Below, in pieces: positions 36,659-48,370 of a stretch of DNA of 64,000 nt (positions within the stretch are counted from its first letter, which is position 1; the number at the start of each line of letters is the position of its first letter). The translations under genes were made by a program, and so were the position numbers. The DNA is from Acanthaster planci. Its lineage: Eukaryota; Echinodermata; Asteroidea; Valvatida; Acanthasteridae. The DNA lies in contig NW_019091556.1 of the NCBI RefSeq assembly GCF_001949145.1, forward strand, positions 279,405 to 343,404. Reading direction: 5' to 3'. A model generated the notes under the pieces. That model did not search any database. It had not been told where the DNA came from and saw only the letters and a list, made by a program, of their open reading frames with translations.

Positions 36659-39600
36659 TTATTTTGTCTTTTTGCTGTCCCTAGATGCTCCATTCTGAAG
36701 TGCCTCTCCGTTCTGTGCCTCGGCAGTCCTAGGCTTGCTTGATAAGGAGCGCTCTGACTTAGGCAGTCGCTCCTTGCGGATGTAGGCGTGGATGTAGAAG
36801 TTGATGAAGAGAGAAAAGATGGTGATGCCGTAGAGGATCAGTGCCCAGTGCATCCAGCGAGGAAAGTTACATTCAAAGTAGAGAGACTGGCAAGCATGGA
36901 ACAAACCAACGACAAACTGGCCCTGTAGTGAACGGCACAAACCAAATACCCTCTACTTTAGTTTTCTAAAAAAAACAACAAAAAACCAGAGTCTCCTAGA
37001 GGGGAACATGCCACACTGTTCAAATGATCAAGATCTTTTTTTTACCACTGGTTCTCAGCAGAGCGAACAAGATTTTTATCCAAAACCTACCTGCAAACCG
37101 ATTTAACCCACTGACTTCTTAAGTGATGGAATGAAGGTCTGTGGAAGAAACAGATGTGCCAAGTTCCCGCTTCTGTGCCAATCATGGCTGTATTCTCAGT
37201 ATGGGTTCTGATACCAAGAACTATCTTACTTACAAATTGCATTTGAGTGAGGTAACGTTTCCACCAGAGGTATTTCTGCATGCGTGGACCCATTGCTGCT
37301 AGCAGGTAGTAGGAATACATGATAAAATGAATGAAGGAGTTGAGTGTTGCACCAAACCATGCTGTAAATAAGGAACAAACATGAACTCCATCAAAAGTTA
37401 TCAACCTTACAGTAATATCAAGCTATTCAAATGAACTGCAAGAAGTGTTTCTCTGTCACTTTTCACCCTGTTACTTGTGACTGGTCTTGTCATGGTTTCG
37501 ATTACAAGGCTGAACAATCCATGGATTTTGCCCTCCAATAAAATCATTTTACTCACAGACCTCACTTATTTGCTATACTTGTGAGAAAGAACACAAAAAT
37601 CACATATTTGAAGAAATTTTGGCCTCTCTAAATAGAACAGGCCATTGCTTGTTTTGGCATTGTGCAACTTATTACATCTTTGTGCAGAGCGGGTGACATA
37701 TGGTTGTGGCTTCAGAGTTCCCCTAGAGTTATGTGTAATGTCAAGCCATAGCCAAACAATTTGGACACAGTCTTACAAACTGTAAATATACTGTAAATAT
37801 ATATGTTGAAAGTTACATGTACACCATTCTAATGCAAAACAGTCAGGTGTGGTATATCAAACAAAACTCTATTCTGAGAACTCGGAATGCTTCCAGTGGA
37901 GTGACCCATCAGACACACTCTGGTCTCATTGATAGCAGAGTAAAAGTGGCCGTTTGGGGCATATTCCATTGATCTTTTTGTTTTTAAAAATGAGATGGCT
38001 ACAGAGTACGTGTACCGTGATGCCATTTAGAACCAGAGATTGTAGTGCAAACGAATAGAGTACCAGTGTGTGTTGGTTCATGAGCCGGTTATCACACTCA
38101 TGCGTTTTACACACACCACTGTGAACGAGACATAGTCACTTCAGTACTCTGTATACACCTTCCTTTCCTGCACCAACTTGGACTTACACTGTCCTCCTGC
38201 CACCCACTTGATGCCAATCCACCACAGACCAAACATGCTGGCATGATGGTAGACATGAAGGAAGGTCAACTGACTGTTCTTCTTCCTCAAGATGAAGAAG
38301 ACGGTGTCCAGCATCTCTACAAACTTGGAGAAGTAGAACCACCACAGCGACATGGCAATCTGTGGCAGAAAATCACCATTGCTTCATTCTCAAATCTACT
38401 GAAGCTGTTAAAGTTAATGTAGACTTAAAAGACTTAATATGTATCATGTGGTCAACCTGCAGGTTATTGGCATTGTACACACCTATTGAGGGCGGTATGA
38501 TGGTCAGCCAGGCATTAATTAAATAGCATAAAAGTACCAGCATGCACTGTGCAGCACGATATATATGCTTTTTCAACTTCACAACATTGGTATGCACAAA
38601 TGTGCCTCTCTTCACTAATCCGCAGTCTTCATCACTAATCTCTAAAATTTACAGCCAGTAGGGGGCGCTGTTTACCCGGTGTTCATACTCCTCATAGCTG
38701 TAGACCACTTCTTGGCAGCTGAGGCTGTAGCCTAACTGGTACCCGCATATCACATTCTACAGACAATTCAAAATGATCACATTAATTGGCTACATCAACT
38801 TTGGCAATTTACATATTTGTTACTGGGTATAATTTTGAAGTTTGAGAAAGAATGTTTTGATGTAGAAGACACAGACGCCACCCTTCTGTTTGTGGGGGAT
38901 GGGTGGGATCACTGGAGGCAATCAAATCTGCACAGCATCAGTGGTAGTTGAGACCACTTAAAACCTTCACAAGGCCACACAAGACCAACACACGACCTCC
39001 AGTCTGAATTCAAGCCACAAGCTATTCAAATGAACTGCAACAAAAGTATTCCTTTGTTATTGTTCACCCGGTTACTTGTGACTGGCCTTGTGATGGTTTC
39101 GACTACGACACTGCACGGTACTGAAAAAGATTGTGGGTATAAAACACTGATGTCCATGTGAACTTGATAACCAATCACAGCTGGCTTACTCCATCAGAAC
39201 TTACTAGGCAGATGTTACTAAACACAAACTAACTCATAAGGTTGCTCTACGGTCAGGCTATTATATTGCCACTGGCTGCATACAATTAGAGTTAGATTTC
39301 GAGTCATGAGTCATAAGTTGTGTCTGAATCAAGTGGCTGCATCCGAGTGTAACACACCCCTCTAGGAGAGGTGACCACAGCCACAAACCAAACGTTTTCT
39401 CCTTGGCATCCATTTGTTTTTCTGGCGGCAGACATTTGATTTAGACACGGTCATGAAAAGCGTCACTACTAACCTCTTTCAGAATGTGCAAAGATATCAG
39501 CATACACACAAAGTTATACATAATCATAGGCCACTTAAGGGTGAAGGGGTCACGGCTAGCCATAACCTTTGGCCCCAACCACACGATGAGTAGATACAGC

Positions 39601-40322
39601 AGAGTGATCGCAATTGTCCATCTTGGTGAGTCCATAAAGAGCCATTTCTCGACACGGGGATCTGTGGAGGAAATAATCAGGACAGTTTTCTCATCATGAA
39701 AAGCGGCGATTACAAATTAGGTAATCGGGTGCAAACAATCTTCACCGAGTAACTCCAACAATTTCACTGAGTAGAGAATCTGCCTCGAGCTGAAGTGCAC
39801 CCCCGATCGGCAAAAAGAAAGACGGGTGGTTACAAGCAGGTTCTTGCATGCGCTCTGTGTGTATGCAAAGACCATAAATGCCAGCGTAAATTAGTTACGC
39901 GTACTAAGAGTGCTCCACATTAAACGCGCATATACTTCCGCGCCTCATGGCGCGCCAATGCCTGAGTACCAAAAAAACACGCCACTTTTGTTCCGCTCGG
40001 AGCGGATAAGGCTTGTATGGTGTAAATTCAATAACCAGAATTAGTGTGGTTGCACAACACTCATGGACAGGTGGAACGGGTACGTGACCAGCCTTGTCGA
40101 CCATTAGGGTATCATGATTTGCCAAATGTACACGCGCGTTAAGCTGAAGCATGTGAGTGCGGTACCACTGCAGTTACGGTGTCTAATTGGATTAGTCTAT
40201 AGGGATGTAAGATGACTGGGAAGCAAAAGGATAAGAGACGACGTACCACTAAATGTGAGTGTGTGAAGGTAAAACTTATACAGATGGTCAATCTGATCGG
40301 TGATGAGTTCTTGTATTGCCAT
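36659..40322 (-). CDS. ELOVL4: ELOVL4-like very-long-chain fatty acid elongase (ELOVL-A)
   Basis: ER membrane 3-ketoacyl-CoA synthase that condenses malonyl-CoA with an acyl-CoA, the first step of chain elongation. Coding exons: 40247-40322, 39474-39661, 38676-38756, 38188-38359, 37234-37361 and 36659-36922, total 909 nt, 302 aa. The histidine box H-V-Y-H-H is at 150-154, preceded by the family signature R-K-K-N-S-Q. Residues around G-I-K-W-V-A-G-G-Q and N-S-F-I-H follow ELOVL4 closely. Several hydrophobic membrane segments are visible. The C terminus ends K-K-T-K, a KKXX di-lysine ER-retrieval signal. The start at 40322 has a textbook GCCACCATGG context. All six donors and acceptors are GT/AG and in phase. 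It is transcribed away from the paralogue at 43989. Confidence 0.94.
37421..37515. repeat. Dispersed direct repeat, copy 1 (partner at 39020-39117)
   Basis: Both copies start AGCTATTCAAATGAACTGCAA and continue through TTCACCC, GTTACTTGTGACTGG and TTGTSATGGTTTCGA (S is C or G). The two lie in different introns of the ELOVL-A gene, in the same orientation and 1.6 kb apart. The type is an interspersed repeat of unknown class rather than an exon duplication. Confidence 0.7.
39020..39117. repeat. Dispersed direct repeat, copy 2 (partner at 37421-37515)
   Basis: Second intronic copy of the element described at 37421-37515, with about 80-85% identity by eye. It lies in the intron between coding exons 2 and 3 of ELOVL-A. 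Confidence 0.7.
40021..40128. repeat. Dispersed repeat, copy 2 (partner at 6341-6440)
   Basis: Carries the same ordered words as the copy at 6341-6440 (ACCAGAATTA, GCACAACACTC, TGGACAGGTGG, TGATTTGCCA). It lies in the first intron of ELOVL-A, about 0.12-0.23 kb downstream of exon 1 in transcript terms. Confidence 0.55.
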
Positions 40323-43300
40323 GGTGGCGTTCCTCGATGGTGTTGCTATGACAACAAACCAAGGATGTTCCCCTGTTACTGAAGGACCAAGTTGGAGATG
40401 GCTAGGACCTGTTGAAAAACTATGGACATATTTCAAATGAAAACTGTACGTAACGACTCTTAGAATATGTATCATTTAAAAGTTGAACTAAAAAAAGTTA
40501 TCTCCAAGTCATTTGTTGCACACTACAAACCACAATTTAACTTGTCTACATCACAAATTTGTCGTATATGTGATTCCAGCCTGTCCTCACATCCACCGAC
40601 TGCAACACAGAGTCACTGTATTACTAGCCTGTCCTCACATCCACCGACTGCAACACAGAGTCGCTGTGTTCCTAGCCTGTCCTCACATCCACCGACTGCA
40701 ACACAGAGTCGCTGTGTTACTAGCCTGTCCTCACATCCACCGACTGCAACACAGAGTCGCTGTATTACTAGCCTGTCCTCAGATCCACGGACTGCAACAC
40801 AGAGTCGCTGTATTACTAGCCTGTCCTCTGATCCACGGACTGCAACACAGAGTCGCTGTGTTACTAGCCTGTCCTCAGATCCACGGACTGCAACACAGAG
40901 TCGCTGTGTTACTAGCCTGTCCTCACATCCATCGACTGCACCACAGAGTCGCTGTATTACTAAGAGGGAATCCTCTACTCATTTTATAAAACATGTTGAA
41001 ATTGCACTTCGTTGGACATTGGTCAGCACGTGCCATTCATGATGCAAAACAAATATTTGAAGTGGCTTACTGCAGGAGGTTGATTTGTTTCCTTAACCTT
41101 ATATTTGTTTGCAGTACTCTGGCAAAGTTTTCCATTTAGACAAGCTGAGTACCGTCAAACAGAAATGACCCGCTGTGGAACCGGAAGCCTAGACTTCGGA
41201 AGTGTTTTAACTGAAATAATTCTTAAACAATGAATAGTAATCTATTTATCACAGTATGATCTTTCATTCAATTCAGTTGCAATTTTTTAGAGGAAATTGT
41301 GACTTGGTTATTACAACTATGGAGGTCCACATTGTCACACATTACTTGCTGAGAAACTGAATTTAACATCATTGTAAAATTATGCGCATCTATAAATAGG
41401 AGCATCCACAAAGCACAATACATCCTTCATTCCCTATAAAACCTGTGCAAAGTAACTCTACAAGAGTCCAATCTTTATTAAACTCAGCACATGTGCACTG
41501 AGCACATCAACGGTTAACGGTAACTTTCTGGCTGACCTGTCTCGAAACGCCTGTTTCGAAAAACTGAGAACTTCATAAACTTTGAGTCAAATGGATTCAT
41601 GGTGAAGGAATTACCTCCTACAAACTTGGTACGGCCAAGAAAATGAATTTACTTTGATGACGCTGTTACCAAGTTTAGACAACATGATACATGTTTTGTT
41701 TGTGGGAAAAAGTTCCACATACTGACAACACTGCCTAGTGCAGAAAAGTAGGAGACTTGCCTGAAAAAACCTAAGTGTTTTCTTAGTAAATAATGTTTGG
41801 GAATTTTCCCAGCTAAATTTCACTTTTTAGGACATGTTATCACTTTCCAATGGCTGTTATAACATTTTACATGTTTTAAGGACAAATTAATGTTGTCCGT
41901 ATGTGGAACCCTTTCCGGATCTGGGACTCCTAGGGCTAGAGAATAGAACGTCTTCGTACATGTACACTGTGCTACTGCTACATAGCAGAGTTATCTATTT
42001 AGACCAACATAGTGCGGGACACAGATTCAGCTTCAGTGGGGTCCTTTTCACGTCCAGCCATAAATCAAACGCAGTGCATCAAAGAGGTCGTGCAGCCGTT
42101 ATTTTAAAACACGGGTTAGGCCTACCACATGAAAATAATTCAGACGTGGCAAGGGTGATCAAGGATGGGATTTATTCTTCAACTTCCAAGTAATAATGCC
42201 CACACACATAGCTCAGACGGGGACAAAAGGGCACATGTGCATAAGCCTATGTACATTCATACATCATGTAATGTACATTGTACATCAACAGATCACGGCA
42301 TCCATCACGATCATCACACAAAACTACCGGAAGGACCGAACCAAGGTTCTCCCTTTTTCAAAGACAACTCTTACCAATTTCTTTTCAACCTCCAGCGTAC
42401 ACTTGCGACGTTTGTAAGCTAAATTAAATCTTAAAACCTGAGATCTGTTAGATGAATGTACGAAATGACAAACCGCGTTCACGAGGATGCCTACACCTGC
42501 TGGGGCCCATGGGAGGGTGGGCATGCGCGAGACAGGTGCGAAGTTACCCATTCATTCATATCAAGCGGTCTCGATAGATACGGGTACCCTGGAAAATGCC
42601 TGACAATTTATTTAACCAATCAGTGGATGTGTTATTTACTAGAGGTGGTGTCGGTTTCTGCATGCTTAGTTTCGTATCCATAATACTATTGGTCATCTTT
42701 TTTTAGTCTCACAAAACACGCCCTGGCCGGTTTCACTTTCAAGGATAGGGGTTTATCCTTGTATTTTTTCATTAGAAAATATTGGACGATACAAGATGTA
42801 TTTTACAAATAATCCCACAACATAAACCCACGCTATTATACACCTAAAAATTAATTATACTTCTCAATTAGACTGCTCTGTGAACATTATTTTTTTCAAA
42901 TGTAGAAATTTTTAATATAACTGTAACCCGTTAGAAAGTAGTAAATCATTACCTTTGACCCGCAATAGCGCGTGTGTAGAAAATATAGCCGGCGCCGTCG
43001 ATCGACCGTGATCGGACGTTGTTTGGATACCATAACAGCCGCCAAAAATGGTAAAAAATCTAAGTAAAATGATCTCTTACGAAGTGTTTTTTAAAATTTC
43101 CCTTCCTTTGTGTGATTGGTGATTCACGTGGTAGAAAGATTGTAAATCGCAGCTTCAGTTTGCAGCTCAACACGTTGGTTCAGTAGTGAAGTTTCGACCC
43201 GTTATACAGCGCTAGGCTGCACGCAACGGGTGCGGTTAGCCAGCGGCCGGTACAGTAGCGCAGCCTAGCTGGCCGTAGCGTTGACATGCATATCCACAAT

Positions 43301-43988
43301 ATCATCAGGGCCTGTTTAAAGTATAATGTTGGACCATGGAGGAATAATGGTTGGACTATGGACTTGACCATAGTACAGTCATGACCGAACCGTGCGAGAA
43401 GCGTGTTGAGTGAATAAGTTCAGTAAGTTAGAATAAGCTCACCGACCTGCCGACATGACATCCTTCCGGATCCTGTTAGCCTAGTAGTACTCGCAAGTTA
43501 GGCCTAAACTTCAAGGATAGGCCTCTTCAGGTGATGGTGGTATTCCTAACAAGCGGCCTGTTCCATCAATGAATGAATGACCTGTCAAAACTTAATTAAT
43601 TTTCTAAAGTTACTTAACCCACTTTCAAATCTCAGCCCCCTAAATATAAGGACACTGTCGCTCCTTTTTGAAATCGGGGTTTAAAAAGTGTCCAAAAAAA
43701 TGGTCAACAATAATAAGATATAAGGACATTTAATTTTTAGAACCCTGTTCTTGGAAAATGGAAATTTTCTAGAAATTCTGGATATTTGTGCCATAATTAC
43801 TACACCTGTTTCCGTTGCAGCCAAGAAGACATGGAACTTTTAGAAGGAAAGCAAGTTTCTCAACACACTAATTTTTAGGTTCAAATTTTCTCCTTTTTTC
43901 TCCCTTTCTGTCATCACAGAGATATCTTCCCACAAGGAACAAGAGCTTTCACATTTAAACAGCAGGATTCCCATATAACTTCATCATC
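40323..43988. promoter_or_regulatory. Shared divergent 5' region of the two elongase genes
   Basis: The two ELOVL start codons face away from each other across 3.7 kb. The segment holds a 48-bp minisatellite (40580-40963) and a CpG-richer patch at about 42960-43270 with GGCGCCG and GTCGATCGAC. The latter is a likely promoter/5' UTR zone for the plus-strand gene. No coding exon is recognised. Shared regulation is inference from the arrangement only. Confidence 0.4.
40580..40963. repeat. 48-bp tandem repeat (minisatellite), 8 copies
   Basis: Units begin CCTGTCCTCA at 40580, 40628, 40676, 40724, 40772, 40820, 40868 and 40916, a strict 48-bp period. Substitutions are few; a CACATCCACCG subtype and an AGATCCACGG subtype occur in blocks. 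Because 48 is divisible by three, two frames stay open across the array, giving 16-residue periodic peptides in each. It lies 0.26 kb upstream of the ELOVL-A start codon. Confidence 0.95.
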
Positions 43989-46542
43989 ATGGTTGGTGTG
44001 GTAGAGTACATTAAAAGCAAAGTAGCATGGGCAGAGAGTGTGGCAGGTAAGGCTATAGATTGAAATCGCACCACACGCTTGGACAATGTCGCTTAAATAT
44101 CTTCTCAGTCTTGGGGAAAGCCTGCACATTAATGCAACAGGAGTGTAAAGCTCCTCAATGGAAGATCTCTTTTTCAAGATTTTTTATAACAGATCTTTCA
44201 ACCTCCACATGAGGGGGACTAGCCTGCGGTACATCTTTCTCCTTGAACTTCCCACTAGGAGAATTTTTCTTAGCCTAAGAAGAGAACAGTGCACAAGCCA
44301 TTATTGATTAATTTTTATTTTCATTTATCTGCTTTCAAGGAGGAAAACAATGTACTGAAATGATTTGCACATATTTAGTTGTAGAAATTTTGAACATTCA
44401 AAAAGATTGTTTTTCTTTTCAGACCCAAGAACAAAGGACTGGTTCCTTATGGACAGTCCAGTGCCATCCTACAGCCTTGTCATGCTTTATCTCATGGTTG
44501 TTTGGTGGGGACCACGCTACATGGCTGACCGGAAGCCCTTTGACCTCAAGTACATCATGATGGCCTACAATTTGGCACTGGTTGTACTGTCTGCCTACAT
44601 GTTTAAAGAGGTACACACTTGGTTACATCCTGAACGTTAATTCTTGGGGTTTATGTGTTGGAGCACCGTGGGGTGCGTTCGCGCGGTTACTCCTGTTAAC
44701 ACGAGTAGGATGCGTACGAATTACACTCGGGTACACGAGTATACTCCCCCTCTAGCGAGAATATTCTCTTACTGACCCTCGGGTCGTACTCCAGCCATTT
44801 GAGCGTTCAGGATTATACTCGTGTCAATGCGAGTAGCTTGCTCGAACACACCCAGAGAAATCAAAAGTGTAAATATAAATTTCAGAGCCACACCGTCTTT
44901 TTTTAGCTGTGGAGAATGTGCTTATAGACAGAACCTTGCAGGGAGACTCAGATCAAACGAAATGTGTCTCACATCCAGATTTGGCCACAATATGACAATT
45001 ATTGCAGGATATTATAGTACAGTGTTGAAGTTTGGAAGAATCTTCCCGGTAAAATTACCAAAAGATGTTAGGGCAGATCAAGTACATGAAATAAGAAGAT
45101 ATTATCTCTACACTTTTGGTTTATTCATAGTTCTTCGTAACGACAATCCTGAACCCCAACTTCAATTCGGTGTGCCAAGCTGTGGACTACTCAGAGGATC
45201 CGATGGCACTCAGGGTGAGTACTCACTCTACAAAAGAGTTTGATCTGCTGCGAGAACTGTCAGTTGAGGGTGTTGTGTTGCCTAGCAATGGTAACCATGG
45301 GCAGCCATGCATAATTAATGCATGCACGGCCACCCAACAATTTTTCAGAGTGTGTGTAGCAGTGCGTATGGGTCTTCCAACCAAGCATGCCAAGACAGCT
45401 AAGTTTTCAAATTTGAAAATCGGCATTTTTGACTGTTGTTATGTCAATTGTCTTCACAGCTGGCTGCTGTTTGTTGGTGGTTCTTCTTCTCCAAGGTCAT
45501 TGAACTTCTTGACACTGTAAGTACCCATAACTGGCTCCAGTTCCATTGGTCTTTATGGCTGGGATCATGTTTGTGTAATCATTTCAAGAAATTTAATGGA
45601 CTGCTGATGTTTTATGTTGCATTTTCTTTTTCTATTCAGGTCATCTTCATCCTCCGGAAAAAGAACAGCCAGATTACCTTTTTGCATGTCTACCATCATT
45701 CTACAATGGTCCTGTTATGGTGGATCGGAGTACGATGGGTCGCTGGTGGAAATTGTAAGCTCTTGCCTTTTTATCATGTAATTTACTGATTTATTTATTT
45801 CTGTTGTGATGCTTCCTGTTCTAAAACTCAAGCAAATCAAACACACTTCCTGACACTCACTATTTACAACCTTGTTCCCGTGCAGCCTACTCTTCCGGCA
45901 TGGTGAACTGCCTGATCCACACACTGATGTACTCCTATTACTTCCTGTCTGCCTTGGGACCAAGCGTGCAGCCATTCCTGTGGTGGAAGAAATACCTGAC
46001 ATCCCTCCAGCTGGTAAGCCCCGCCCCCTCCACTCAGTGTGAAATAAACCAATAACAATGCTCCTCACTAAGTGCATTTAGCAAGGCGTCATGTGATTGG
46101 CTTATATGTTAACCTGTTGACTCATCTGAAAAATGGAGACAAATTCAGTTAAGTGCAATAAAGCAGTACACTATATTTGAAATTACCTCAAAAGCAATTT
46201 CCATATATGATAAAAACTGCAGTATTATTTTTGTTTTTCTTCATATCGTTCTAAGTAATTTACCTCCTCATATTTCGTATGGCTTTATTCCGTCTGCAGC
46301 TTCAGTTTTTCGGCATCATGATTCATAGCTTTGTTACCCTCTACCTGGACTGCGGCTTTCCTGACCCTTACGTCTACGCCCTCATTGGTTACCTCATCTC
46401 TCACATCATCCTGTTCTCCAACTTCTACCGCAAGAGCTACGGCAACAAGGACAAAAAGAAGAAATCCGGCGATGCTACCTCTGAGCAGGAACAGGCAGGG
46501 GGCAGGCGTTACAACCTGCGGCAGAGATCGGGTAAGAACTAG
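43989..46542 (+). CDS. ELOVL4-like very-long-chain fatty acid elongase paralogue (ELOVL-B)
   Basis: Second ER fatty acid elongase. Coding exons: 43989-44046, 44423-44610, 45131-45214, 45460-45516, 45640-45754, 45886-46013 and 46300-46542, total 873 nt, 290 aa. The histidine box H-V-Y-H-H is at 145-149. Exon 2 (188 nt) and exon 6 (128 nt) equal the matching ELOVL-A exons, and exons 4+5 (57+115) sum to the single 172-nt ELOVL-A exon, so one 123-nt intron distinguishes the genes. Family signatures W-W-I-G-V-R-W-V-A-G-G and L-M-Y-S-Y-Y are present. The tail has K-K-K-K and ends R-S-G-K-N, so the KKXX retrieval signal seen in ELOVL-A is missing. It resembles ELOVL4 most, with some ELOVL7/ELOVL8-like positions; substrate range is not predictable. 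A polyadenylation signal at 46847 fits. Confidence 0.92.
44671..44853. mobile_element. 183-bp MITE with long imperfect inverted ends
   Basis: The left end GGGTGCGTTCGCGC...TTACTC...TTAACACGAGTA (abbreviated) is mirrored on the other strand by the right end GGGTGTGTTCGAGC...CTACTC...TTGACACGAGTA. The element is markedly richer in CpG than its surroundings and contains several CGAGTA words. It lies in the second intron of ELOVL-B. GGGTGCGTTCG ends recur in many invertebrate MITEs. No clear target duplication was found. Confidence 0.65.
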
Positions 46543-46846
46543 CTCCCCTGTAGCAGGTGTTTGTATTATAATTGATTGGGTTGTCATCTGCAACATTGGC
46601 TCTTTGATTCATTAACGAGAATCAAACTTTTAATGAAGTGGTATCATTTTGTGTAAGTTGTAATGTGTGACTGCCAAGTTTGAGTTGTGCTGATTTTGTT
46701 TTTGACCGGATGAATTTGCTTTGATTGGAGTAAAATTAGATTAGATGTTTTTTTAATGTTTTGTCCATTTCTTACTTAATCTGTAGGCTGCTCATTTTTA
46801 ATATTGGTACAGAAAAACACTGATATTTGAAATAACATTTAATTGA

Positions 46847-46852
46847 AATAAA
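46847..46852 (+). other. Candidate polyadenylation signal of ELOVL-B
   Basis: A canonical AATAAA lies 305 nt after the ELOVL-B stop codon, followed by a T-rich stretch (TGTTTAACTTTTC). It is the first canonical hexamer after the stop that I see. Confidence 0.5.
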
Positions 46853-48263
46853 AATGCCTTGTCCTGTTTAACTTTTCAAAAAAGTTAAACCTGTTTTGAA
46901 ATCTATACTTATTAAATTTAAATAAATCTCATGGACAATGATTATTTGAAATCACAGCTAATTTGTTTCAGTGATGTTTCCTGCAATAGGCAAGATTGTC
47001 TAAGTGTCAATGGCCAAAGGTGGCATCAACATACTTCTCTCAGGAATAAAGACAGAGCTTGAAGCAAAACTTAAGTTTGGAAATTTTTTACCTATTTCAT
47101 TTTGTTAAGATATCCTTTGACAGGGTAGGTTGTCAATTTGCAGGGAAACATAAAGATTTGTATACCTCAAATGTGTGGATTTCTTCACATTGTCAAAACA
47201 GCATCCTCTCAAGTAATCACTGCAACTATAGCAAGGAGAAATTAAAAAATACTTTCAATGATATTGAAAGACATTTTGTTATTTTTACTGGATACTAGGA
47301 AAACAGCTGAAAATTTAAGACAGGAACTGACCTGGAGGTCTGAAGTCTACTATGCATTGTATTTGTACTTCAAAATTTGTATTTTACGCCTAGATTGATT
47401 TTCTTGCATTGGTTTATATGCCTCAGCAAAAGTGGGCAATTTGTTTCATTGAATTCACCAAAAGTACTTATTTTGTACATGTAGTTACTGGTACTTGAAT
47501 TTCTTGAATCGTTTCAGATATACTTTTTACGTTTGTAAACATATACTTCATGAAGCAGCTTTTAAGATGTTGAAAGGCAGCTGTACATTGAGGTTGGGTT
47601 TTTTGGTCTGTTGGCTGAGATTTTTACATTATACTGTCTCATTTCTGAAATATGTGAGGTGAAATTTATATAGAGCTTTTAGAAAAAATAGCTGTTTAGA
47701 ATTAGATGTGTGCTGAAATTGGCTATTTTGTGTAAAATGTTGCTTAATGATTTACCGAAATGTTAGACAAGCTTTTTAGAGCAATTTTGGTATTTGAATG
47801 TTTATTATATGTACAACATAATGCCATGCTTTGTTTACATGTGCACTGCTCTACGGCAGTGAGGTGAGACATGATCCACAGTGCATCTTATGAAACTGCC
47901 TTACCCCTACCTTTGTGTAAAATTTTACAGATCAAGACTGAAGAGAGTAAAAATTTAACGTTGACTTCAAATATATCAGAATCAGGAATTTTTAAATGAG
48001 ATGAGATTTGACGATTTTTGCCCTCACAAGTAGAAAATGTAGCTGTCATGTTTCATATTTATAGTTCTAATGCCGTTATGTATCTGTCTTGTACTGCAGT
48101 AGTTTTGATTGAGGTGCTTCTATTAAATGAATGACAATCAATTAACATTGTCTCGTATTGTGCCTTGGATAGTCAATGAAGGTTAACCTGTGAACACAGA
48201 CGTGTAGTCATTTGCAAAAGTTTTGAACCAAACACATAATACATTAACCATACAAAACCAAAC

Positions 48264-48370
48264 AATAATAATCCTCTGATTTCAATATAATTTGACATAC
48301 ATGTACATCCTATGGGGTTAGGGATCAATGAATTAATCATTTCAGATGCGTAATCTTACCATCTTGGTTG
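48264..48370. repeat. Dispersed repeat family R3, copy 3
   Basis: Contains AATCCT, ATTTCAATATAATTT, ACATACATGTACATCC, GGGGTTAGG and CTTGGTTGAA in the same order as the copy at 20240-20332. Confidence 0.5.

Noticed and set aside
40467-41042. 191- and 158-codon periodic open frames
   Set aside because: Created by the 48-bp minisatellite; two frames are equally open and no gene context supports either.
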